13,854 bases of DNA, taken from the NCBI GenBank assembly GCA_035480955.1, contig DATIHF010000029.1, positions 1 through 13,854 on the forward strand, given 5' to 3'. The stretch is from DATIHF01 sp035480955. GTDB lineage: Bacteria > Patescibacteriota > Microgenomatia > Woykebacterales > RBG-16-39-9b. A model generated the notes under the pieces. It was not told where the DNA came from and did not search any database. It saw only the letters and a program-made list of their open reading frames with translations. Positions 1 to 6,163 of this stretch are shown here, piece by piece (position 1 is the stretch's first letter; every line of letters starts with the position of its first letter). Made by a program: the position numbers and the translations under genes.

Positions 1-852
1 AAGCAAATCGAGAACCACGGTCTTACTGAAAAGCAGATTGTTTTCAAGGAAGACGCTCTAAAAAAGATAATTACCAAATACACTCGCGAAGCCGGAGTCC
101 GTAATTTAGAAAGAGAAGTTTCGGCTGTTTGTCGAAAAGTCGCCCGAGAAATCGCGGAAAATAAAACTAAAAAAGTTACGATTTCTCCTGAAATTGTTAA
201 TAAATACTTAGGCCCTGAGAAATTTGAACCCTGGAGTGTCGGGAAAACTGACCAGATCGGGGTTTCGACCGGATTAGCCTGGACTGAAGCTGGAGGTGAA
301 GTACTGGGTATTGAGACCTCTCTGATGCCCGGCAAAGGAAATCTGATTCTGACTGGACATTTAGGTGACGTGATGAAAGAATCAGCTCAGGCCGCTCTTT
401 CTCTAGTACGATCAAAACTCCCGGAAATGGGCTTGAAAGAAAATATCGCGTCAAAGTTTGATATTCATCTTCATGTCCCCAGCGGTGCAATTCCCAAAGA
501 TGGTCCCAGTGCCGGCACCGCGATGGCAACTTCTCTAATGAGCGCGGTTGCAAAAATTTCCTCACGCAGCGATGTCGCTATGACCGGAGAAATCACTTTG
601 CTTGGTAGAGTTCTAGAGATCGGTGGCGTCAAAGAAAAAGTTTTGGCTGCTCATCGGGCGGGAATCAAAACCGTTATCCTTCCCAAACGAAACGCCAAGG
701 ATTTGGAGGAAATCCCCAGCAAAACCAAGGCTGACCTAAGATTTGTTTTCGTCGAACATATTGATGAGGTTTTCAAGGTTGCTCTAAAACCCTATCCAAC
801 TAAAATCAAACCAACTGCAGAAACCCTCACCCCCAATTTTCCTGCTGCTTGA
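1..852 (+). CDS. lon: ATP-dependent protease Lon (LonA type), C-terminal part, 5' truncated by window edge
   Basis: Frame 1 is open from the first base to the TGA at 850-852, giving 283 residues of the C-terminal end. Lon is a cytoplasmic AAA+ serine protease that degrades damaged and regulatory proteins. The visible part starts in the AAA+ small subdomain, with EAGVRNLEREV typical of the sensor-2 region. The protease domain follows. The catalytic Ser lies in PKDGPSAG (codon 508-510) and the catalytic Lys in GGVKEKVLAAHRAG (codon 637-639). They are 43 residues apart, as in E. coli Lon (S679/K722). MTGEITLLGRVLEIGG is also diagnostic. The ending, a short Thr/Pro-rich tail after the protease fold, looks natural. 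The ATPase and N-terminal domains lie outside the window. No clear terminator follows, so the small membrane gene 31 bp downstream may be co-transcribed. Confidence 0.97.
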   Translation, partial: KQIENHGLTEKQIVFKEDALKKIITKYTREAGVRNLEREVSAVCRKVAREIAENKTKKVTISPEIVNKYLGPEKFEPWSVGKTDQIGVSTGLAWTEAGGEVLGIETSLMPGKGNLILTGHLGDVMKESAQAALSLVRSKLPEMGLKENIASKFDIHLHVPSGAIPKDGPSAGTAMATSLMSAVAKISSRSDVAMTGEITLLGRVLEIGGVKEKVLAAHRAGIKTVILPKRNAKDLEEIPSKTKADLRFVFVEHIDEVFKVALKPYPTKIKPTAETLTPNFPAA

Positions 853-883
853 TTTTAACTTGATCTTGCAGTAATCTTTGCTC

Positions 884-1282
884 ATGGAAAACATCGATGA
901 GCGTCCTCTGGGCACTAAAACCAATCCTCATTATCATGGTGATAAAGTAAGAGTTTTCTTTTTCTTGTCCGCGGTTTTGATGATCATGGGACTTCCCTTC
1001 TTTAAGAGTATACTATCGATAAGTGCAAGCTCTGTTTTGCTCACCGCGGTGATAATGATCATTTTTGCCGGCCTGACCAATCCGAAACAAGCTTGGGTCT
1101 CCTTTGTTAATACGCTAATCTCTCTTTTTGGTTTTGTAATTTTTGAATATGCGGCAATTACTCACTTTAACTACGCTAGTTACCTCTTCTTTATAATGAC
1201 TCAAGGGTTGGCTTTACTTTTTCTTTTTGCACTCTACTATTCTGTGAAAACGATTCGGGGATTTTATTTACTGAACAAGTAA
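884..1282 (+). CDS. Small integral membrane protein, unknown function (4 predicted TM segments)
   Basis: The product is 132 aa from the ATG at 884. A TTG at 878 in the same frame would add two residues. Neither start has a visible Shine-Dalgarno site, and I prefer the ATG. A short charged N-terminus (MENIDERPLGTKTNPHYHGD) is followed by four hydrophobic stretches: about residues 24-42, 46-63, 72-92 and 98-120. The protein ends in a basic tail (KTIRGFYLLNK), so it is almost certainly an inner-membrane protein. I recognise no family or catalytic motif. It lies 31 bp after lon on the same strand and may be read through from it. Its stop codon is one base from the stop of the convergent ABC permease gene. 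Function cannot be assigned. Confidence 0.75.
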   Translation: MENIDERPLGTKTNPHYHGDKVRVFFFLSAVLMIMGLPFFKSILSISASSVLLTAVIMIIFAGLTNPKQAWVSFVNTLISLFGFVIFEYAAITHFNYASYLFFIMTQGLALLFLFALYYSVKTIRGFYLLNK

Positions 1283-1283
1283 G

Positions 1284-2072
1284 CTAACCTTCGTTACTGG
1301 CAAACTGACCGGTTTCTTTAGAGCGGCGATACATCAAACGAAACAACCAAAGACCAATAACTAAATAGACTAGATTCTCCACGAAACTTATTACAAAATA
1401 AGTCCAGTTAATGGCGGGGTTTTCAATTGCGGCTCGTGCTGCCTCAAAAACATAAGTTGTCGGTAGCAAATAAGCTATTGGTTGAATAAATTTCGGCAGT
1501 GTCTCAACTGGGAAAAAAGTCGCCGAAAGTGGTTGGAAAAGAAAAATTAACCCCCACGCTAAAGCCTGAATTCTAGTGCCGTACATAAATATCAGGCCCA
1601 ATAGCAGTAAACCAATCGTCCAGGAAAATAAAGTGAGGTTCGTAAAGAAAAGTGACAAATTTCCCAGTCCCAAGCTGAAAATATTAAATTTAAATAAAGC
1701 GGCAGTAATCAGTGAAAGTAACACAAAAACTAGCAAACTTTTTGCAACCGCGGAAAACATTAAGGAGCCAATGTACTCTGTCATGGTCAAGGGTGAGACA
1801 AACATATTGCTTAAGTTTTTCGACCAGATATTCCAAAGTGCCCCAACTGAAATAGAGTATTGATCTACGCGAACAATTTCCCAAAGCAACAAGCCCAAAA
1901 TCAGATAGTAAGCAGAAGCACCTTTGATTTGTCCGGTCAAAAAGACACTGGTCAGGCCGAAACCTAAAATAGTTATTGTGGAGAAGAAAAACAGATCAAT
2001 AGTCACCTCAAGTGATCGTCTAGTGATGAATATTTCTTGGGTTAGTACAGCTAACATTCGTTTAATTGACAT
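1284..2072 (-). CDS. ABC-2 type transporter permease
   Basis: This is the membrane subunit of an exporter, working with the ATPase encoded just upstream. From the ATG at 2072 it has 262 aa and about six hydrophobic segments. An amphipathic N-terminal stretch (residues 1-20, ending near RRSLEVT) precedes TM1. Before the last segment is the ABC-2 permease hallmark, a proline-rich loop followed by YVFEAARAAIENP. I chose 2072 over the longer in-frame ATG at 2105 because GAGGAG lies a few bases before it, at about 2077-2082. The 2105 start would overlap the ATPase by 44 bp, whereas 2072 gives a typical 11-bp overlap suggesting translational coupling. ABC-2 permeases export lipids, polysaccharides or drugs, and the substrate cannot be read from sequence. 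Confidence 0.88.
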   Translation of the reverse strand: MSIKRMLAVLTQEIFITRRSLEVTIDLFFFSTITILGFGLTSVFLTGQIKGASAYYLILGLLLWEIVRVDQYSISVGALWNIWSKNLSNMFVSPLTMTEYIGSLMFSAVAKSLLVFVLLSLITAALFKFNIFSLGLGNLSLFFTNLTLFSWTIGLLLLGLIFMYGTRIQALAWGLIFLFQPLSATFFPVETLPKFIQPIAYLLPTTYVFEAARAAIENPAINWTYFVISFVENLVYLVIGLWLFRLMYRRSKETGQFASNEG

Positions 2073-2988
2073 TCTTTTCTCCTCTGGCGATGTGGAGGAA
2101 AACATCCTCTAGTGTCGGCTTTTTGACCTCAATATCGGTGATCCAAATATCTTTTTCACTCAAACCAAAAATAAGTTTTGGAATTTGTTTTTCCTTGGTT
2201 TTTATTGTTACAGAGTATTGATGGGGGAAGGAAAAATCTTGTTTTTCCACCTTCAAGTACTCTTCAACCTTTCCTTTATCTCCATCAAAAGTAAGATTTA
2301 GAATTGCGGTCTCAATTCGTTTTGTTAGTCCCAGTGGGGTGTCTTGAGCGAAAATTTCCCCGTGATCTAGAAAAATAACTTCATCACAAAGTCGGGTCAC
2401 TTCTTCCATATCATGACTAGTGTAAAGAATCGACATATTGTTTTCACGCCTTTTCTCTTCGATAAATCTAACTGTTTTGTCAGCAATATCTGGATCTAAG
2501 CTTGCAGTCGGCTCGTCCATGAAAACCAATTCTAGGTCGTTGATAAAGGCTTTGATCAGGTTCACTCTTGTCTTCTGACCAGATGATAAGTCCCAGTAAC
2601 GCTTTGACAATATCTCTTTTATTTCGAAATAGTCGATCAAGTCGAGGATCTTCTTTTTGGCATCTTTTACTTGAAAAAGTCGGGCAAAAACTAACAAATT
2701 TTCCCAAACGCTGATACGGCCCTGCAGGGTATTAAAAGCGGAGACATAACCAACCTTTTGCAAAATTTCGACTCGATTTTGCTCAAACTCTTTTCCAAAG
2801 TAGTAAACATTGCCGCTAGTTTGGGTCGTAATCCCTAAGAGCATATGAATCGTAGTAGTTTTACCAGCACCATTAGGCCCTAGCAACCCAACAATCTTTC
2901 CTTTAGGGACAGCGAAAGAAACGCCTTTAACAGCTTCAAAGGTGCCAAATTTCTTGGCCAGATTTTTTACTTCCAAAATAGTTTCCAT
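2062..2988 (-). CDS. ABC transporter ATP-binding protein (ABC-2/DrrA-like)
   Basis: This is the cytoplasmic ATPase subunit (308 aa) that powers the ABC-2 permease encoded immediately downstream. The Walker A motif GPNGAGKT is at residues 37-44 and the signature LSSGQ at 134-138. Walker B LVFMDE is at 154-159, the D-loop SLDP at 163-166 and the switch His at 192 (TSHDM). Residues from about 230 form the extra C-terminal domain common in this subfamily. The Q-loop region reads KVGYVSAFNTLQGR, so the usual Gln after VGYx is replaced by Ser/Ala. The start is the ATG at 2988. No clear Shine-Dalgarno site precedes it, but a weak TAAACT box on the minus strand lies about a dozen bases upstream, so the message may have a very short leader. 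Family assignment is secure and the cargo is unknown. Confidence 0.94.
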   Translation of the reverse strand: METILEVKNLAKKFGTFEAVKGVSFAVPKGKIVGLLGPNGAGKTTTIHMLLGITTQTSGNVYYFGKEFEQNRVEILQKVGYVSAFNTLQGRISVWENLLVFARLFQVKDAKKKILDLIDYFEIKEILSKRYWDLSSGQKTRVNLIKAFINDLELVFMDEPTASLDPDIADKTVRFIEEKRRENNMSILYTSHDMEEVTRLCDEVIFLDHGEIFAQDTPLGLTKRIETAILNLTFDGDKGKVEEYLKVEKQDFSFPHQYSVTIKTKEKQIPKLIFGLSEKDIWITDIEVKKPTLEDVFLHIARGEKNVN

Positions 2989-3077
2989 GAATAGTTAGTT
3001 TACTAGGGATTCGCGCAAAAGAAAAACCCCAATAAAGAGACAGGTTTAAAAGTATATAACTACTATGAGTTAACTTA

Positions 3078-3106
3078 TTGTAAAAATAGGCTCAAAATGA
3101 TAAACT
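3078..3106 (+). promoter_or_regulatory. sigma70-like promoter of the tRNA unit
   Basis: The -35 box TTGTAA (3078-3083) and the -10 box TAAACT (3101-3106) are separated by 17 bp. A TG one base before the -10 makes it an extended -10. The predicted start is near 3113, only a few bases before the mature 5' end of tRNA-Lys at 3116. This is a match by eye to the consensus. Confidence 0.6.
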
Positions 3107-3115
3107 ACTCAGGTC

Positions 3116-3191
3116 GGGCCAGTAGCTCAATTGGCAGAGCAGATGCCTCTTAAGCATCCGGTTGAAGGTTCGAGTCCTTCCTGGCTCACCA
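3116..3191 (+). tRNA. tRNA-Lys (anticodon CTT)
   Basis: The 76-nt cloverleaf includes an encoded CCA end. The acceptor GGGCCAG pairs with CTGGCTC (3181-3187) over 7 positions, one of them G-U. The D-stem is GCTC/GAGC. The anticodon stem GATGC/GCATC closes the loop CTCTTAA, giving anticodon CTT, which reads the lysine codon AAG. The T-arm contains GGTTCGAGTCC. This is the first gene of the unit starting at the promoter near 3078. Confidence 0.95.
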
Positions 3192-3194
3192 GTT

Positions 3195-3260
3195 GCCCCA
3201 GTAGCTCAGTGGATAAGCAGAGCTTGCATTTTTCTGGAGCAAAAAAGTAGATCAGGACGT
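3195..3260 (+). pseudogene. Degenerate tRNA-like 5' half
   Basis: GCCCCAG-TA-GCTC-AGTGGATA is a perfect tRNA start (acceptor 5' strand, U8/A9 positions, D-arm), and it begins 3 bp after tRNA-Lys. It then departs from a normal tRNA. The D-loop carries four extra bases before GAGC. The anticodon arm has only a 4-bp stem (TTGC 3224-3227 / GCAA 3239-3242) around an 11-nt loop. No variable or T-arm follows before tRNA-Arg starts at 3261. Its missing acceptor partner CTGGGGC occurs beyond tRNA-Arg at 3379-3385. It is either a broken tRNA gene or one half of an interrupted tRNA. The anticodon cannot be assigned. Confidence 0.55.
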
Positions 3261-3336
3261 GCGCCTGTAGCTCAACGGATAGAGCAGTTGCGTTCTAAGC
3301 AATTGGTTGGGGGTTCGAATCCCTCCAGGCGCGCCA
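3261..3336 (+). tRNA. tRNA-Arg (anticodon TCT)
   Basis: The 76-nt cloverleaf includes an encoded CCA. The acceptor GCGCCTG/CAGGCGC is a perfect 7-bp match. The D-stem is GCTC/GAGC. The anticodon stem GTTGC/GCAAT (with one G-U) closes the loop GTTCTAA, giving anticodon TCT, which reads arginine AGA. The T-stem GGGGG/CCCTC contains one G-U pair around TTCGAAT. The discriminator base is G. It lies between two half-tRNA-like segments. Confidence 0.95.
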
Positions 3337-3338
3337 GC

Positions 3339-3389
3339 AAGGGTTCGTTTCCGCCTCAGCGGAAAGAACTCATCCCTCCTGGGGCGCCA
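3339..3389 (+). pseudogene. Degenerate tRNA-like 3' half with CCA
   Basis: The segment ends in CCCTC-CTGGGGC-G-CCA, the pattern of a T-stem 3' strand, acceptor 3' strand, discriminator base and CCA. CTGGGGC (3379-3385) is a perfect 7-bp complement of GCCCCAG at 3195-3201. Upstream, AAGGG-TTCG (3339-3347) resembles the 5' half of a T-arm. The T-loop is interrupted by an inserted hairpin (TTTCCGC 3348-3354 / GCGGAAA 3359-3365, loop CTCA). It pairs with the 5' half that lies before tRNA-Arg, so the two fragments may derive from one interrupted tRNA. Confidence 0.5.
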
Positions 3390-3393
3390 AAAA

Positions 3394-3430
3394 TTAAAGG
3401 AGACACACTGTGCCTCCTTTAAAGTTTTAA
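3394..3430. terminator. Bidirectional rho-independent terminator
   Basis: TTAAAGGAG (3394-3402) pairs perfectly with CTCCTTTAA (3414-3422), and an inner CAC-ACT-GTG extends the hairpin. On the plus strand AGTTTTAATTT follows, ending the tRNA unit. On the minus strand TTTTT follows (3389-3393), about 20 bp past the stop of the convergent membrane-protein gene. The T-tract looks stronger in the minus direction. Confidence 0.75.
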
Positions 3431-3442
3431 TTTCCAATTTAA

Positions 3443-3769
3443 TTAAGTTGCAGCTGGTGGTGTAGGAGTACTTTTTGGTGCGCTACTTTGTGGCATCATC
3501 TTGTCTTTATTTTCGGCAACGTCAGCGTAGCTTCGCATGTCAAGGAGAAGTCCAATCAATACCAAAAGCCATCCCCAGAAGCTGTGTACTGGACCAGCCG
3601 GTCCGACTACTAAAATGTACATTAAGGTAGTCATAGGTAGGAAAAGGAGTCCTAACAGTGGGAAGATAAACGTGTTGAAACTGCGGCTGACCAAATCTGT
3701 GAAAAGCCAAAGAATTAAAATTCCGATTCTTGGGAAAAACCCAGCTAATATAGCAAAGAGCAGAAACAT
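3443..3769 (-). CDS. Small membrane protein, unnamed family
   Basis: The 108-aa product has three hydrophobic stretches: about residues 2-22, 31-54 and 62-77. The central part reads FPLLGLLFLPMTTLMYILV, then a Gly/Pro turn, then WGWLLVLIGLLLDMRSYAD. The C-terminal 25 residues are polar and Pro/Ser/Thr-rich (APKSTPTPPAAT), probably a flexible tail. The FPLLGxLFLPxTTLxY...LLLD pattern resembles short uncharacterised membrane proteins seen in Actinobacteria and CPR genomes. This is from memory and not verified, and no function is known to me. The ATG at 3769 has the G-rich stretch GAGGGGG about 8-10 bases upstream. It has its own promoter candidate at 3818-3846 and ends at a bidirectional terminator, so it is probably a single-gene transcript. 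Confidence 0.8.
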   Translation of the reverse strand: MFLLFAILAGFFPRIGILILWLFTDLVSRSFNTFIFPLLGLLFLPMTTLMYILVVGPAGPVHSFWGWLLVLIGLLLDMRSYADVAENKDKMMPQSSAPKSTPTPPAAT

Positions 3770-3817
3770 CTAAAACACCCCCTCTCGGATTGGATTTTTT
3801 AATCAATTCGCGTTTTA

Positions 3818-3846
3818 ATTTTGGAGCAAAACCACTAGGTTGTCAA
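3818..3846 (-). promoter_or_regulatory. sigma70-like promoter for the small membrane protein gene
   Basis: On the minus strand there is a perfect -35 box TTGACA (3841-3846), a 17-bp spacer and the -10-like box CAAAAT (3818-3823). The predicted start near 3811 gives a leader of about 40 nt before the ATG at 3769. The -35 lies directly after the stop codon of the solute-binding protein gene. Confidence 0.5.
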
Positions 3847-3849
3847 CTC

Positions 3850-5445
3850 TCAAATGAGAGGTCTATTTAGCGACCAGCTGTCACTAGAGGAAAAACGGTC
3901 AAAGGTTTCTCGGAAGTCTTTTAAATCCAAATTCTGCAGTCGGTTTGAGTAAATCCAAGTATAGTTGGGGTAATAAAGAAAAACCGCCGGGTCCTCGTCA
4001 AGCAAATGTTTAGCAAACTCCTGATATTTAGAGACTCTTACCTTTGGATCCAAACTCTTTCTCCCGTCTTCAAGCAATTTATCTAGCTTTGGCTGGGCAA
4101 CTCCAGTGATATTTCCCTCTTTGATCTGAGTGGTATGCCAAAGTACGTACTGATCTGGATCTGAGTTTAACAAGAGTGAACTAAGCAGTACGCTAAAAGA
4201 GCGGTTGGGCACGATGGAATCCTTTAATTCTGATCCGGAAACTGCTTGGATCGTCACCTCGATTCCTAGTTTCTCCCAAGATTTTTTGATTTGCTGAGCG
4301 GTATTTTCATAGTCGGGCTCCGCTAGCGTTGTTATCGTCACAGTCATAAGTTTTCCATCTTTAACTAGCTTCCCACCAGTGTTTGTCCAACCTTCGGCTG
4401 TGAGCAAACTGTTGGCTTTGTCTAGATTGAAAGAGTATTTCTCTTTAATATTTTCTTGAAGTGCTGGTATATCGGCATAGGAATTTGAGGCAACTTTTCC
4501 TTTAGAACCAAGCGAATCTTTGACTAACTCTTCCTTATTCAAACTGTAAGTAAGTGCCTGACGAATATTTTTTTCCGAGAGAGGAGCTTCTTTGGTATTG
4601 AAAAAAAGTGTGACAAGTTGGTAAGGCAGTGACGGTTGGGCCACTTTATAATTTTTCCAGTCGGAAACTTTCGCCAAATCTCCCCGGCTTCCAGCTAGTG
4701 AGTGGATCTCCCCCAACCTCAAAGCGGTCAAAGCTGCCTCTTCGTTTGGGTAAAATTGAAACTTGAGTTTCAAACTAGAGTTTTCCAGGGTAACAGAGCC
4801 TTTTGAGACGTTGCTGAAACGAAACTTCCCTGTCCCTACGGGCCGGTAGTGGGTCAGGCTAATGTGTTTGGGGATCAACCCGAGGGTAGTCGCAGTCAAA
4901 AAAGGTGCAAAAGGCTCTTTAAGTTTAAAAGAAACCGTTTGGTCATTAATTTTCTCAACCTTTACGTCACGGAAATTATTCGCGACAACCGACTCGTAGA
5001 GTGGGTTTTGCGCTAAACCAATCGAATAGACTACATCATCAGCGGAAAATTTTTCTCCATCTTGCCAAAAAACATCCTTACGCAGATGGAAAATATACTC
5101 AGTGTCACCCTTTATCTCAATGCTTTCGGCCAAATCAGGAACAACATTACCCTCTTTATTAATCTTGGTAAGTCCGGAAAAAACTAAGCTGTCGATATCT
5201 TTTTCGCTTTCCAACCTTGAGAAAAGTGGGTTGAAGGTCTTTGGCTCTCCCACAATTGCTTCTTTATAGGTCGGTTTAACAATTTTTTGACCGTAAGCAG
5301 TGATATTTTGTCCAAGACGAGGAAGGAGGAGATTAAAAACAACTACAAGAATAAGTAGTGCTCCGACAACAAAGGCAACACTTTTCCATTGTTTTTTTAA
5401 AACCGCGACTAGATAAAGGTAGAAAAAACGTATTCGACGAAACAT
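3850..5445 (-). CDS. Family 5 extracellular solute-binding protein (peptide/nickel type), membrane-anchored
   Basis: The 531-aa product is the extracellular receptor component of an oligopeptide-type ABC importer (SBP_bac_5 fold, DppA/OppA-like). Basic residues 1-21 precede one N-terminal TM segment (about 22-41), and the rest is extracellular. Family signatures in order are GEPKTFNPLFS near residue 67, SLVFSGLTKINKEGNVVPDLAESIEI (split here for reference as SLVFSGLTKI and VVPDLAESIEI), and HLRKDVFWQDGEKFSADDVVYSI. Later come NIRQALTYSLNKEELV and a C-terminal ASP/YP segment around DEDPAVFLYYPNYTWIYS. The protein has no cysteine, so it is not a lipoprotein, and the TM helix must be the anchor. 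No cognate permease or ATPase lies in the window. It is the last gene after secG (9-bp gap). A short inverted repeat, CTCTCA/TGAGAG, covers its stop codon. Confidence 0.9.
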   Translation of the reverse strand: MFRRIRFFYLYLVAVLKKQWKSVAFVVGALLILVVVFNLLLPRLGQNITAYGQKIVKPTYKEAIVGEPKTFNPLFSRLESEKDIDSLVFSGLTKINKEGNVVPDLAESIEIKGDTEYIFHLRKDVFWQDGEKFSADDVVYSIGLAQNPLYESVVANNFRDVKVEKINDQTVSFKLKEPFAPFLTATTLGLIPKHISLTHYRPVGTGKFRFSNVSKGSVTLENSSLKLKFQFYPNEEAALTALRLGEIHSLAGSRGDLAKVSDWKNYKVAQPSLPYQLVTLFFNTKEAPLSEKNIRQALTYSLNKEELVKDSLGSKGKVASNSYADIPALQENIKEKYSFNLDKANSLLTAEGWTNTGGKLVKDGKLMTVTITTLAEPDYENTAQQIKKSWEKLGIEVTIQAVSGSELKDSIVPNRSFSVLLSSLLLNSDPDQYVLWHTTQIKEGNITGVAQPKLDKLLEDGRKSLDPKVRVSKYQEFAKHLLDEDPAVFLYYPNYTWIYSNRLQNLDLKDFRETFDRFSSSDSWSLNRPLI

Positions 5446-5454
5446 GAGAAAGAT

Positions 5455-5676
5455 CTAACTTAAAACAATTGAGTAGAGAGAAAGCAAAACCAATCCAGTT
5501 GCCGAAGCAATAGTCGCATAATAAAGAATTTTTTCAACTCCTCTGCGAGAGCGATAAACTACCGCTTCTCCACCAAAAGTACTCCCGACACCAGCTCCTT
5601 TTTGTTGCAAGAGCACACAAGTGATCAGGGCTACCGAAACAACCATTTGTAAGATCAACAAAATAGTTTTTATCAT
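5455..5676 (-). CDS. secG: Preprotein translocase subunit SecG
   Basis: SecG is the small accessory subunit of the SecYEG translocon. From the ATG at 5676 it has 73 aa, the normal SecG size. TM1 (about residues 2-22) is followed by the conserved loop LLQQKGAGVGSTFGGEA, then SRRGVEKILYYATIA leading into TM2 (about 50-70). The loop with its Gln-Gln and Gly-rich stretch, together with the RGxEK motif before TM2, is diagnostic. A longer in-frame start at 5754 would add 26 polar residues unlike SecG and would overlap the preceding gene, so I reject it. A weak TGGAAA lies directly before the chosen ATG. It sits between the YvlD-like gene and the solute-binding protein gene as part of a three-gene operon. 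Confidence 0.93.
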   Translation of the reverse strand: MIKTILLILQMVVSVALITCVLLQQKGAGVGSTFGGEAVVYRSRRGVEKILYYATIASATGLVLLSLYSIVLS

Positions 5677-5719
5677 TTTCCAGATTGCTATGTTATCACA
5701 AGAATTCCTTTTGAACAAG

Positions 5720-6121
5720 TTAACGGAAAAGACTGTGGAGGACCGTCGAAACAATCCCGATTATCAACGAAGCAATCAAAGCCGAAAAGAGCTGGCTGAT
5801 ATCAGTAGAAGGTAGATTAAAGCCAGAAATAGTCGCTCCTCCAAAATGAAAAGCTTGAATTTGAAAATCGTGGATAAAATAGGTTACTCCAAACAAAATT
5901 ATCACGTTGATAAAGAAGCTAAACAATCCAAAGGTGAGAAGATTGAACGGCAGGGAAAGCATTTTGAGAACTGGTTTGACGAATAAAGTAAGCAGTGCAA
6001 AGATCACTGCTGCGATTGCTAGTGTCAGATAATTGTTGTGGTAGTCAAAACCAGTATAAAAATAGGCAACGCTGCCAAAGGAGATCAAGGAAATTACAAG
6101 ACTGCGGGCATATTTTTTCAA
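5720..6121 (-). CDS. YvlD / phage holin family 4 membrane protein (PF04020-like)
   Basis: The 133-aa membrane protein has four hydrophobic segments (about 8-22, 32-48, 58-80 and 110-130). The family signature is FVKPVLKMLSLPFNLLTFGLFSFFINVIILF in the middle. Key positions are the VKPVL motif, the LP, the TFGLF and the Asn of FIN. The family was named from phage holins, but chromosomal members such as Bacillus YvlD belong to envelope-stress loci, and lytic activity should not be assumed. No ATG is available. Two TTG codons, at 6130 and 6121, are in frame. A strong promoter with its -10 at 6131-6136 places the start of transcription near 6124. Only the TTG at 6121 (MKKYARS...) would then be in the message, almost leaderless. 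If an upstream promoter is used, 6130 is possible. It is the first gene of the operon with secG and the solute-binding protein. Confidence 0.88.
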   Translation of the reverse strand: MKKYARSLVISLISFGSVAYFYTGFDYHNNYLTLAIAAVIFALLTLFVKPVLKMLSLPFNLLTFGLFSFFINVIILFGVTYFIHDFQIQAFHFGGATISGFNLPSTDISQLFSALIASLIIGIVSTVLHSLFR

Positions 6122-6130
6122 GATAAACAA

Positions 6131-6160
6131 ATTTTAACAACCAGGAGTGACCAGTGTCAA
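6131..6160 (-). promoter_or_regulatory. sigma70-like promoter of the yvlD-like/secG/solute-binding operon
   Basis: On the minus strand there is a perfect -35 box TTGACA (6155-6160), an 18-bp spacer and the -10 box TAAAAT (6131-6136). It starts three bases after the uvrC stop codon and ends next to the first possible start codon of the following gene. The expected transcript would be almost leaderless. Confidence 0.6.
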
Positions 6161-6163
6161 AGT

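Noticed and set aside
3195..3389. tmRNA (tRNA-like ends plus CCA)
   Set aside because: The 5' part has a normal D-arm sequence, no tag-peptide reading frame or tmRNA pseudoknots are seen, and a complete tRNA-Arg occupies the middle.
3162..3422. 86-aa open frame on the plus strand across the tRNA region
   Set aside because: It runs through tRNA-Lys, tRNA-Arg and the terminator hairpin. The translation is just tRNA sequence.
3846..3859. Inverted repeat CTCTCA/TGAGAG at the solute-binding protein stop codon as a terminator
   Set aside because: The stem has almost no loop and no T-tract follows on the minus strand. The next bases form the TTGACA box of the downstream gene.
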